From positions 101,275-165,274 of the forward strand of contig QZLH01000055.1 in the NCBI GenBank assembly GCA_003833135.1: 64,000 nt of DNA, in the 5' to 3' direction. The first letter of the stretch is position 1, and each line of letters begins with the position of its first letter. Made by a program: the position numbers and the translations under genes. Shown piece after piece: positions 22,643-33,474 of this stretch. The notes under the pieces were generated by a model. That model had not been told where the DNA came from. It saw only the letters and a list, made by a program, of their open reading frames with translations, and did not search any database. Source of the stretch: Oehlia diaphana. Taxonomy: Eukaryota; Glomeromycota; Glomeromycetes; Glomerales; Glomeraceae.

Positions 22643-25481
22643 ATGGCCTATCCTAATATACCCCAGGTGCCTTTTCCCCAACCAAATACTCGAATCTCTC
22701 AAGCGTCTACTAACCCACCAATTACTATTTCTCCTCAACGAAGACCATCCTCTTCACCAACACCAGGACGAGAAAAAGAACTTTCACCACCACCAACTCC
22801 CCAAAGAAGAAGCGCTGGAAATTCTCCAGTAAGTTAAAAAAAAATTTTTTTTCTCTAAACTAAGATAATAAGGTACTTTGCTATTAAAACTTCATAAAAC
22901 TCAGCCCACTACACGTTAAAATAAACATTAAAAACAATATATTATTTTCTATATGTTAATTGTCAAAGATCTGTCAATTAAAATTTATCTTTATATAGAT
23001 GAGTTCAATAGAGAGTATAGTGACTCAACTTCTAGTCACAACTAAATTGTTGTTAGAAGGTTTAACTAATTGGTCTAAGAGGCGTATGACTGATAAAGAA
23101 GTTTCTGATATTTATGTGAAACTTGGTAACGAATTGAATACCGTTGTCCATATATTTAGACAGTCAGGTATTGATATGAGGTTAGAAAATTTTATTTATA
23201 ATTTTCAAATCAGAAATTAATATCTATGACATTAAAATATTAAAATTTATTATTCTTTTTGTAGTGATTTGGCTAACATTCCACAGGATTTAAGAATTTG
23301 TCTGGAAAAAGCTTTGAGTGAAGAAGCTTCCCCAGCTGCTTTAGAAGCTAACCTTCCTAAAATAAGGGATATTATAGTAACTTTATTGCAAGGACTAAAG
23401 GCAAAACAAGCTTCTTATCGCCAATTACATGGCGGTTATGATCAATCACCACAGATTTCTATACCTGCACCACAAAACATGACAAGATCTATTTCAGCCA
23501 GGTCGAATTCAACAAGTCCAAAAATGGTATCTCAACAAAGTTTGACACCATCAGCCAATGTTAGAAGAAATGTTAGCTCACCTTCACGTATTAATGCGGG
23601 TGGTAGTCAATCATCAGATCCTATGGATGCATTGAAATATAGTGACAATCTTGAACGGCGTGCCTCTAAAAGATTTTCTGCTTACACAATGCAAAGAGGA
23701 GGTCATACAAGAGCAAGGTCAAATTTACGTAACCAAGAAAGTTTAAAACCACCATCATCTGAACCAACAACTCCTGAACCAATTAAAGATTATGGTCATG
23801 AGGAACCAGAAGATGAAAATAATTCTGTTAATCCACAACCAGAGACACCACTAACTGAAACACAAGAAGAAAAGATGCCTACAGAAGAGAATCGTAATGT
23901 AGAGGTTCCGTCAATCAATATTGAAGGTATTAATTAGACCAATACATTCTTGATGTTTATTTCTAATGGAAACACTTATTTGATTCAATAATATTGTTAA
24001 TCTAGAATCACAACATAGGAGTCTTACATTATTTTTACAGCTGAATAAAGATGCCAAGAAAGTTGAATATGACGGAGATATAAGTATTCCAGCTTTAAGA
24101 ATGTTATTTATTGAGAAATTTCAATATAATCCTGGCCTGGACGATTTCCCTAACATTTATATAAAGGATCCATATACGGGAGTACTTTATGAATTAGAAA
24201 ATCTTTCGGAGGTCATAAATAATTCGGTTTTAGCTTTGAACATTGAAGGTATGAAGAATTTTTTTTTTTTTATTACCAAATGAAAAAAGTAAAGTTTGTT
24301 AATTAGTGTGATTTATAATAATTCATTTAGCTCTTGATCAAGTTAAGAAACATCTCGACCAAAGTATCGCTAATTTAACGAAGGAAATTCGTGAAATTAA
24401 AAAATCATTTTCAGAAAATGCTGAATTTTTTCGTCGTGGAAGTCTGGTTAATTCCACAACACCTACTACTCCCACACATCCGAAACATAGCGAAAGTCAA
24501 TTCAGAGATTTGGCAAGAATGGTTCTTACTAATGTGAAAAGTAAAAAAGAAAAGGATGAGAAAATTGAACAAGAAAAGAAAGATTCTCTTATTGTGAAAT
24601 TTGCTAGTGATCTTAGAGGACAATTTGATGAAGTTCAAAATCTTCGAAGAGATTTGGGGGTAATGCGACAATTCTACAATGAATTTCAATCAGATACAAA
24701 AAAAATGATTGAAGATTTGATGACACAGACGACTACGATTAAAAATGTTTCATTAACAAAAATTGGATCAACAAGAACATTTATTGATGCCGGTAAAGCT
24801 AAATTGGACACACGTACAAAGAATTTAGTTAACAAAGTAGATGAATTACAGGATATTATTGATGAGCTCAAAGCTGATGTTACTGCAAGAAGGAGTAAAC
24901 CACGAGAAACAACAGTTCAATATGTCAAGAAAGAATCAGCCGCTGTTGCTGAAGAACTTGCGTCTTTACATGAATATGTGAAAACTGCTAAACCAATGTG
25001 GAAGAAAAGGTGGGAGGAAGAACTACAAATGATTGTTGATGAACAAAAATTTTTGAATCATCAAGAAGAGCTTATAGAAGATTTGGACGATGATAATAAA
25101 AAATTAACGGAAGTGTTTGAACATATCACGAAAGTTGTACAATTGCAATCTAATTCCAGACCAAAAGAATTTATTGTTAAACAAAAAGAGGAAGGATTTG
25201 AAGGGTTAAAAACTGTTCTTGAAGAAGTTCGTGGAATTTCGCCTGATCATGAGAGAAGGATAAAGGCTTTAGAAATGGCGGAAAAACAACGAGAACGTGA
25301 TTTAGCAAGTCGTATTGATGAATTTGAATTAGAGTTAACAAATTTTGTTGCTCAAAATAAGTTAAAAAAGACTGGTGGAGCTGAAGAGGCAGAAAGATTA
25401 AGACAAAAGAAAAATGAAGAAACTTTGAAACAATTATTCAAAGCAGCAGAAAATACTGTTACTGAAGAAAATAACGCTTAA
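22643..25481 (+). CDS. Bud6/Aip3 actin- and formin-interacting polarity protein
   Basis: Cortical polarity factor that binds actin monomers and stimulates formins. Starts MAYPNIPQVPFPQPNTRI, with a Pro/Ser-rich leader. The N-terminal conserved block is ESIVTQLLVTTKLLLEGLTNW, RRMTDKEVSDIYVKLGNEL, FRQSGIDMSDLANIPQDLR and AALEANLPKIRDIIVTLLQG. A Ser/Pro-rich linker follows. The C-terminal AIP3 block begins SLTLFLQLNKDAKKVEY and runs through FIEKFQYNPGLDDFPNIYIK into a long coiled coil (24.3-25.4 kb). The exon starting at 24006 uses the acceptor aatctag; the later acceptor attttacag gives a frame conflict, so I prefer 24006. Six exons. Divergent from profilin and within 25 kb of WASP. Confidence 0.93.
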
Positions 25482-25769
25482 TAATATAATTTAATTTATT
25501 TATATAATGAAATATTTTGAACGAAAGTTATATTCTTATTAAAGTACATAGTCTTATATATTGTAATTATATATATATATAATATATATATAGATATAGT
25601 TATAAATACGAATTAAATGAATCATTGTTTAACTATAATTTTGATGACATTACCATTAACCTTAAAAAGCATATACTTAATATACATATGTGCATAATTG
25701 AAAAAAATAGCTTAATTTAAAATTTTCTTAATATCCCCTAAATTTAAAGAAAAAATCGTAGTCATAATA

Positions 25770-26495
25770 TTATTGAAAACAAAGTTTGCATAAATGATAA
25801 AAATATAAATTTTGATTGTAAGTTAAATGCGAATTGTAAAAATCACATAATTGATTTTGGAACGATGATGAATCATCAACTTTAGTTTCTAACGGAGCAA
25901 AAGAGTTGACGTTATAATTATTGATATTATCGATATCCGAAAGTATAGCAAACCAATCATTGTAAGACTCATCAAGATTATGATTTTCGATAATAGGGTC
26001 AATTTCATTCGAGGCGAAGGGGAAATTATCGTTTTTAATATCTTGCGAGGAGTCTTCGCTGTCAGTCTGAATAAAATCATCTTTGTTCTCTTCGCCGCTA
26101 CTAGATTTAGGGTTATATAAACGTATTTGAATTTGCGGAGAGATTATCTTGTGAAGCTTTTTTGCTTCATCGGCGAGATTTTTATAAAAGTCTTTAACGC
26201 GCTTGGATTGACCACTCCAAGAATTTGCAATTGATTGGGACAATTCTTTCTGTTTTAGATTACTCATATTATCAATATTTTGAGTTTTAAGGTATTCAAT
26301 ACACTCTTTACGATATAACAAGAAAGAATTAATGGTACGTTTTTGTGTATCAGTATCTTTAGATTTTCGACGATGCGGTTTAGTTTTCAGAATTTGATTC
26401 AGATTCAAATGTACTGGGGGAAATGGGACGTTATTCAAGAGTTCGAGTATCCCATTTTTAGTGATAGTTGAAGAAGTATCACCTTGAGAAGACAT
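25770..26495 (-). CDS. MATA-HMG-type HMG-box transcription factor
   Basis: Intronless 241-residue protein. The HMG box lies at about residues 52-115: KRTINSFLLYRKECIEYLK, then LKQKELSQSIANSWSGQS and VKDFYKNLADEAKKLHK. It is preceded by a basic segment KTKPHRRKSKD, which can serve as a nuclear signal, and followed by an acidic Ser/Asp/Asn-rich C-terminal region. The NSFLLYRKE...SKRVKDFY...A pattern is that of fungal MATA_HMG/sex-locus proteins, which are expanded in mycorrhizal fungi. DNA binding is predicted from the family; a mating role for this copy is not shown. No homeodomain or RNA-helicase partner flanks it, so it is probably not the mating-type locus. Confidence 0.88.
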   Translation of the reverse strand: MSSQGDTSSTITKNGILELLNNVPFPPVHLNLNQILKTKPHRRKSKDTDTQKRTINSFLLYRKECIEYLKTQNIDNMSNLKQKELSQSIANSWSGQSKRVKDFYKNLADEAKKLHKIISPQIQIRLYNPKSSSGEENKDDFIQTDSEDSSQDIKNDNFPFASNEIDPIIENHNLDESYNDWFAILSDIDNINNYNVNSFAPLETKVDDSSSFQNQLCDFYNSHLTYNQNLYFYHLCKLCFQ

Positions 26496-26519
26496 TAAGG
26501 AAAACGCTAATTTTAACGA

Positions 26520-28200
26520 ACAAAATAAAAATAAAAATAAAATAAAATAAATAAAATTGAATGTTTAAAAATAAAAATAAAAATAATGTTTTAAAAATTT
26601 AATAAAATATTGTTTCGATTTATAAAATCTTTGACTTAATAAAAGTTTTACACATTTCTCAATTCAAAAATCAAAAATTTCAAAAGATATTTATATTATA
26701 TTTTGATTTAAAAAACCACATGGACTAGAATTTCCTAAAATTATTTTTCAAAGGAGATGATGCCATATTTCGCCAAGAAAATTCGACGGTAATTTTACGT
26801 AATATGTAAGAGTAGTTTAATTTTTTTCTTTCTAATTGAAAATAAAAATAATATTTATTATTATGCGTATATATGTAATATGTTACTTAAAGAGAGTGCC
26901 GTAGTTCAGAAATAATCAGTCCAGGCAGTTCAATTGTTCAATTGTAGAAAATAAACCTGAAATCCGTGTCACTTGAGCCCTTCAAATTTTTTATCATCCT
27001 TTGAAGTTTCTTATTTATTAATATAACTTTCTTTTAAATAAAGGGCAGCGTGGTAACCGATTGCATTAAAATCAATCACATTCCTGGTATTGTAGATCAA
27101 ATCCGCTTTGTTTACTTTGAATATTATCCAAAACGGAGTCACAAAATTCTGAATCGTTTATTAATCGTGATAGAAAGTGTGTCATAGGTATCATAATGAA
27201 AAAATCACGCGGGAAGTTTAACTTGTAAATAAATTATTATAAAAAAGTAATTTAACAAAGGAATTTTTTACGCGGGAAGATTCAATTAAACCACGTGCTA
27301 TTATTATTGTTGAAAATCTCTGGAATACATGGAATACATAACGCGTGTGTAACTTTCGAAAAATCTTAACCGCTGATCAAAACTTGACTAAATTTAGTAG
27401 CGTTAATTAAATTTATCGGGTCCTTCTTTCGAATTACATTGACCTCTTGCTATTTAAGTTTCCTTGAAATCCTTGTAAAGAATTAATTCGGTGATGATTA
27501 TAAATAATAAATAATTTTTATTATGCAAATAATAACAGATAATGAATAGTTCCGATTGTAAAACATCACAGCATAATTAACGGTTACATTCAAATTTAAA
27601 TATATATATATATATTAATAAAAAAACTCTTACAACGTGATTGAATTCGTTTTCCGCAGGCGCAGGGTAAATAAAAAAATTTATATTTCCCTTTTACTTC
27701 AAATCCAAATTTAGTTATGGCGCTTTTATAATCATGAATAAAAATAATTTCAAATAGAATCATTTTCTTTCAATGATTTATAACTATTATATTTATTACT
27801 ATTATAAAATAAAGAATTTCTAAATTTAAATTCTATTTTTCATTATATTTTTCTCCTTACAAACAAACAGCGGTCAAATAAAATAGTATAGATCAAACAT
27901 TGTTAATACTTTCTTTCATCTTTTATTTATTTAATAATAAAGTTGATTTTTTTTCTTGTTCATGAATGTTTATTATACATAATAGGTTTTTTTTTTTAAA
28001 AAAAAAAAAGTGATTGAATGTAAACCAAATTGTTTTTTAAATAAAGTATTATTAAAAATATTACGTACCATAATAGAATCAGCGGTTTTTTAAAAATAAG
28101 ATTTGAATGCTTTCGAATTACACGTGATATATGTTACGTTACACGTATTCATAGCCTATGATGCAATAATAAGAAAAAAAAAAAAAAAATTTATTATTTA
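26520..28200. other. AT-rich intergenic region without a supported gene
   Basis: About 1.7 kb between the HMG-box gene and the tRNA. It holds A/T tracts, aaaataaaataaa runs near 26520-26590 and a TA repeat near 27600. No frame resembles a protein family. Confidence 0.5.
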
Positions 28201-28217
28201 ATTAATTATTATTACTT

Positions 28218-28289
28218 TTCCGCATCGGGGAATCGAACCCCGGCCGTCGCGGTGAAAGCGCGAAATCCTAACCACTGGACCAATGCGGA
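28218..28289 (-). tRNA. tRNA-Glu (anticodon UUC)
   Basis: On the minus strand the 72-nt sequence begins TCCGCATTGGTCCAGTGGTT and ends ATGCGGAA. It folds as a cloverleaf: acceptor TCCGCAT/ATGCGGA, A box TGGTCCAGTGGTTAGGAT, anticodon stem CGCG/CGCG enclosing CTTTCAC (anticodon TTC), and T arm with GGTTCGAATCC (B box). No intron. The discriminator base is A. A long T tract about 30 nt further downstream, on the same strand, could end Pol III transcription. Confidence 0.97.
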
Positions 28290-29030
28290 TATTGATATAT
28301 TAGACTTCAATTTTAATCCATATATGTTGATATTCGGTTTTGGTTTTTTACAATGTAAATAGTAAATTCCAATAATTTTTAATCTATCAGTTAAAAAATG
28401 TAAAAAAAAAATGTGGCGTTTTTTTTTCATTCATTATTATACATTTATATACTTAATTTAATGTTGTACCTAACTCATTAGCAAACCTTATTAGGCGGTT
28501 AACTTCGGTCCTTAGCCGATAAATTAAATAACTCTAACTATATTTTTTCTTTATCCGAAGAACAAAATAGAAGGTTTTTGAATGAATGCATCACCGATTA
28601 GAAAAAATGACGCGATATCGTTTTTTTAATAATTTAGAAATTTGAAATGACACACAAATTTATCATTTGTATTTATGAATCGAATGTTCTATTATAATTA
28701 TTAAAGTTTCAGGGATCATGCTGGAAAGCGAACAATGGACACTACAACATTTTCCGATTCAAATGTGGAGCATGCATATCCTTTTTTGGAGTTGTATATT
28801 TTTATTTTTTTTTTTCCAAATAGGTTTATACAGTATATGTAACTATTTTAAAAAAATCCTTTAATTTAAAATCTCTCCGAAAAACTAATATAATAAAGAA
28901 GTAATGAAATAAACATTTCAAATCTTATAACGGATTTTAAAATATCAATGGATTTACCATTCCGTCTTTATTATGACTCTTCCTTGAGTCCTAAGTGTGG
29001 CACATTAGGAGTTTGAGACGAATGTTATGG

Positions 29031-29121
29031 TATCGTACCGCATATTTTTTTATAAGGAATCAGCATATTTAATATTTAATGGTATTTTCATATTGAGTTT
29101 CTTGTGCAGTGCGGTACGATA
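29031..29121. repeat. 91-bp inverted-repeat element
   Basis: Arms tatcgtaccgcat (29031-29043) and gtgcggtacgata (29109-29121) are inverted, with 12 of 13 matching, around an AT-rich core. Just upstream a small stem tcctaa...ttagga (near 28989-29012) is also present. The form is that of a tiny TIR element or a structured RNA. Nothing else supports either. Confidence 0.45.
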
Positions 29122-29436
29122 GAGATTTTTTTTCAATTTCGGTATACAAATACTTTTATCTTTTCTTGAATTAATTTTACATACTTAATTATTAATACTT
29201 ATAATGACTACTATTCTTTGTATAAAATGGTTAACTCGGAAATTTATTTAAAAACGTTTGATAGAAATGTTTACAGTTTATATGTTGTGTTAAATTTCTT
29301 GAAGGGGAAATCTGCCATTAGAAAAGGTTACTGGAATCTTCTAAAACATATACAAAAAATTTGTGTTTGGTGTAACTTTACACGAATTTTTTATTTGAAT
29401 AAACCCAATTCTCCAGACATGGCATCGTAAAGAAAT

Positions 29437-29817
29437 ATGGATACTAAACCACCTCATCACACAATTGAGTATTATAAATCAGAAATTGTTAAAAAAGATG
29501 AGATAATTGAAAAATTATTTGAAGAAGTTGATGAATTAAAAGAAAATCAACAAGAACATAATAAAGTTGTTGAAAAATTAAAAAATGAAATGGAAAGTTT
29601 AACTCAAGACAATCATAAAAAGGACCAATTTATTGAATCATTAAAAACTTATTATAATAAAGCTTTGGATAAAATTAATAATTTTGAAAATTTATTGCAA
29701 GACATGCAACAGAGAGAGAATGATTGGAAGAAAAGAGAAAATGAATGGATAAAACAACACGACAAGTTAGACGAACTTCGTTCTCATTTAGCGAAATCTT
29801 TGGAGAAATCTTTATAG
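29437..29817 (+). CDS. Small coiled-coil protein, function unknown
   Basis: Single-exon frame of 126 codons with an ATG in an AAAT ATG context, starting MDTKPPHHTIEYYKSEIVKK. Almost the whole length from residue 12 is charged heptad-like helix rich in Lys/Glu/Asn, with breaks around residues 55-60 and 95. Codon use resembles the neighbouring genes, which supports real coding. No family is recognised. It may be a component of a larger assembly or a lineage-specific protein. The tRNA gene is upstream and UCH-L3 converges from downstream. Confidence 0.6.
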   Translation: MDTKPPHHTIEYYKSEIVKKDEIIEKLFEEVDELKENQQEHNKVVEKLKNEMESLTQDNHKKDQFIESLKTYYNKALDKINNFENLLQDMQQRENDWKKRENEWIKQHDKLDELRSHLAKSLEKSL

Positions 29818-30060
29818 TAGCGATAACGATTATTATTTATTTATGATAATTATTTAGAATTTCAATAATATTAATAATATTGATAACGTTTTTCATAATC
29901 CAAATTGTAATCTTTAATAATAATTTGATAACATTTTTCATAATTTAAATTGTAATTTTTAAAATTGCCAAATACAATAATACATTTTATTTATACTTCA
30001 GATAAATTATATTCATATATAGATTCAGCAGATACAAAAAATATTTATTTGTACATCAAA

Positions 30061-31299
30061 TTATTGTTGATTAGGTGAGAGTGCAATTACTGTAAATTCA
30101 ATTCTATCGGGATCTCTGTCCATGAACTTTTTGATGATTTTAGCCGAATCCTATTTAAATCAAAATATATATATATAACATATATATATTTTTATTATAG
30201 TTAATACACAAAATAATATGAAATAAAAGTGATATAAGCTTTTTATTAACCTTCAATAAATCAGCGCATTTTCCATGATTAATAGGAAACGGTTTTCTTC
30301 CGTCTAATTCATAAAGAGACCCATCCTTTTCGACAAACGCGGCGAAATGTGAATCCACATCTTCGTCTGCTCTCGGTGCCTATTAATAAATAATTAATTT
30401 ATATGATTACAAAAACGAATTAAAATCAATAATTTATAAATTTACTTTAGTTTGTCCCGATGATGCAGAAGCTTGATGAGCTTCTGCCAATCCTTCATCT
30501 TCCTCAAGAACCTTAGCGCGTTCTTCAGGTGTTAAATTCTTTGTTTTATCCAATAAACTCTTAAGTGGACCATCTTAAATTAAAAGAAACGCGTCATTAT
30601 ATTATTGACGTGCTTATTATTAAATTAAATCATTTTTACAAAATTTTTTTTTTTTTTTATTCAAAGAAACATTAGTAAACGTTCTTTAATTAGAAAATAC
30701 AATACATACCAATTTTAATTACATCCGTATTACTGGCTAACGTATGTAACAATCCAATGGTACCACATGCGTTAGATATCGTTTGTCTAAAAAACACTAC
30801 ATTCGGGGAAACTTCTTGCCCATTTTCTTGAATTTTTTTCGCTTCCTCTTTACGATCTTTCTCATAATTTTCGGTTATGGGAAAAAGAAGAATAACTGCT
30901 TTGACAGGTTTAGGGACCATTAAAAGAAGTTCATCATCAAGACCTATAAAAAAGAATATAATAAAATTATTTTAAAAAATTTGATAGGAACGAGTGTTAC
31001 TAATGCAAAAAGTCAAGTACTTGCCTAAAACGTCAGTATAAGCCCAATCTTTAGATACTCCTAGTTTATAAACATACTATCCAAGTGGAAATAGAAATTT
31101 GTAAGTATATCATATCTTTTCTCTTTTTTTTTTAGGAAAAGTAAACAAGAACCTACTTCGTTCATAACCTAAAAAAAACAGAGAAAGGAATTTAGTAACG
31201 GACAAAAAATACATTTGCGTATAATATCATAAATAAAGTAAAATAAAGGCTATTAACTTGAGGGTTTGATTCCAATGGGAGCCATTTTGACTTCGACAT
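30061..31299 (-). CDS. Ubiquitin C-terminal hydrolase, UCH-L3/Yuh1 type
   Basis: Cysteine protease that removes small adducts from ubiquitin or NEDD8 C-termini. Starts [14 protein letters not shown]; then VMNE is encoded by a 12-nt microexon (31157-31168), followed by [24 protein letters not shown] and [15 protein letters not shown]. Catalytic residues: Gln/Cys in [19 protein letters not shown], His in [10 protein letters not shown] and Asp in [10 protein letters not shown]. Ends [15 protein letters not shown]. About 230 residues, the usual length, with a linker ([19 protein letters not shown]) at the crossover-loop position. About seven exons; the intron at 30944-31024 uses a GC donor (AG|GCAAGT), because the nearest GT alternative leads to a stop. 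Confidence 0.95.
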
Positions 31300-31997
31300 G
31301 GTGTTTGATTCTTTTGTGAAGAAGATATCATTTCTTGCGCGGTTATATAGTTATGAAGTTTCCTAAATCATGTGATCATGAGATTAATTTAAGTCTTAAT
31401 ACGTGTAATAACTTAATTACGTAATTAATTATTCAAAAAAATACGTACGTAATTCCGAGAATTCCGATACGTAAATAAAGTAAACGTAATCAAACTACGC
31501 CAAACTATTAAATTTAAAAACTTTTAAGGAATAACCCTATTAATAACTCAAAACGAAATCTAATGGTAACTAAATGGAGAGCTATAATTAACTTCGCCAA
31601 AATTGTGTTGTTGAAGATCACTAGATCAGTGAGCTGATTAATTTTATTTCAAAGAGAGGAGTAACCAATGACTAAAACATAATAGAAGTTAACAACTACA
31701 AGCAGCGAAAAACTATTCTATTAGGGATACTGTGGCTATTAATCCCGCGGGTAGTGAGCTGATTAACGCTAACGTAATACAAAAATTATTTACGTAATTT
31801 GTATACATGTGATATCAAATTTTGTACGACTAAAAGAAAAAAATTTTAAATCAGGATTATCTTAGAATTCAAATCTAAATGAAGGAATATCGAATATCTT
31901 CCTTTCCTTACTTTCTTACGTTTAGAATACAATCAATCCTATAGTGTTTTTTTAAATGAATGAAATGCAATTTCATTCATGATAATTTAATTTTAAT

Positions 31998-32252
31998 ATG
32001 CGTCCAATAATAAATGCAAGATTAACAGCGGCACAAAAATCAAAAGTTACATTTACGTTATTCTCAAGTGTTGCTTTATTTGCAATATTTACAGTTGCAG
32101 CTCCAGCTATTTTGCCTTGCCCAGCATTTGATGAAACTCAACGTAAAGCATTATTAGAACAACGTCGTAAAGCTAAATTAATTGGAAGAAAAGAGGTTGT
32201 GATTGAACCTAGAAAACATAATCAACAATATCAAAAGAAAGTTGAGAGTTAA
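31998..32252 (+). CDS. Small single-pass membrane protein, unknown (possibly mitochondrial)
   Basis: 84 residues, single exon, starting MRPIINARLTAAQKSKVTFT. One hydrophobic segment (about residues 18-39, LFSSVALFAIFTVAAPAILP) is followed by CPAF and a strongly basic, Arg/Lys-rich tail. A short basic N-terminus plus one TM and a charged helical tail recalls small mitochondrial assembly factors of the Pet117 size class, but no sequence motif proves this. It lies about 700 bp from the divergent UCH-L3 start. Confidence 0.6.
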   Translation: MRPIINARLTAAQKSKVTFTLFSSVALFAIFTVAAPAILPCPAFDETQRKALLEQRRKAKLIGRKEVVIEPRKHNQQYQKKVES

Positions 32253-32606
32253 TATTTGGTGTGATGTATATAGAACGAGTCGAAATTGGGTGATTAGTTT
32301 ATCATTCGTGAAAGATTGTAGTAAAAAGTATTTGTAGTAGAATGTTTCATGTATATATATACTGTATATCTCATTTTCTCTTATTTGATGGCAATTTATT
32401 ATTTAGTGCTAGATGTAACAATTTTATTCAACATATATTTACATTTAGTATTTAAATATAACATTTAAATGAATTTTCTCTACATTTTTTTTTTTTCATT
32501 GCGATTAAATATAATAAACATTCTAATGAAAATTTTTTGTTTAATGCTTATTTGCTGAATTTATTTACCAATTACAATAAGAATTAATAATTAAGAATTA
32601 AGAATT

Positions 32607-32726
32607 AAAAAATTAAAGAATTAAAAGAATTAAAAGAATTAAAAGAATTAAAAGAATTAAAAGAATTAAAAGAATTAAAAGAATTAAAAGAATTAAAAGA
32701 ATTAAAAGAATTAAAAGAATTAAAAT
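32607..32726. repeat. 9-bp minisatellite (gaattaaaa)n
   Basis: About a dozen perfect copies of a 9-bp unit gaattaaaa. Being a multiple of three, it creates an artefactual NSF-repeat reading frame on the minus strand. A second simple repeat, tttctt-type, follows at about 32787-32817. Both sit in the 3' intergenic space between the small membrane protein and SDHAF1. Confidence 0.95.
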
Positions 32727-32873
32727 AAAAATTAAATGTAAATAGCAATAATTTGTAAGTGCACCCGGAATTTATTAGAAAAATCATTTCTTTTTCTTTT
32801 TCTTTTTCTTTTTCTTATTATGACATTTTGACACTTTTCTTCTTTGAACTGTTTGTAAACACACACTCTTCAC

Positions 32874-33189
32874 TTACGAATGAATGTCTTTAACGCTATC
32901 GTTTTCATAAACTTCTAACTGTCTTTTACCTTTTCTCAGCATATATTCTATAAAATTATGATCTCTTGGTGATATAATATGTTGACGAAATTGTGATCTT
33001 ACAAATTGTTGAAATCTATTTTGCGTTTCCTTATTAATTGGGTAAGAGAAAGGATTAGTATTATACGAAATAAATCAAATTAAATTTGAAAATTGAAATT
33101 ACAATAGGTTTTTTTCGTACAGCTCTACAACATTTTCGATAAAAATTTATTACTTCAGTTTGTAAACCTGAACGACGTATTTGTGACAT
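32874..33189 (-). CDS. Succinate dehydrogenase assembly factor 1 (SDHAF1/Sdh6), LYR-type
   Basis: Mitochondrial LYR-family chaperone that helps iron-sulfur insertion into the Sdh2 subunit of complex II. The start at 33189 gives MSQIRRSGLQTEVINFYRKC, then CRAVRKKPI; after one intron (about 33032-33111) the protein continues ETQNRFQQFVRSQFRQH and DHNFIEYMLRKGKRQLEVYE, and ends KDIHS. About 78 residues, small like other family members. The normal LYR tripeptide is FYR here (NFYRK). The downstream RxxFR and IEY.LRKG.RQLE elements are intact. It is too short to appear as a single long frame because of the intron. Confidence 0.88.
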
Positions 33190-33474
33190 TTGTTTCAAAA
33201 AAAAAAAAAAATCTCATAAAAAACTCGATCATGATTTCATGATTCTGAGAGAACTATCAAATTCCGATTCTTAGTAGTGAGTCAGTCAATTAGACATACG
33301 ATAATGAAAGAAATAATTTTTTTTATTTTATTTATTACAAAATGTTTATAATTATTAATAAATTAATTATTTTTAATATAAAAATGTTTCTTTTTTTTAT
33401 TGCAAATTCTTTTTCAATGTTTGTCATGCTGATAGAAATGTACGAGCTACAATTCCTCGTTATATCTAACATTT

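Noticed and set aside
32605..32787. 60-codon (NSF)n frame
   Set aside because: Created by the 9-bp minisatellite.
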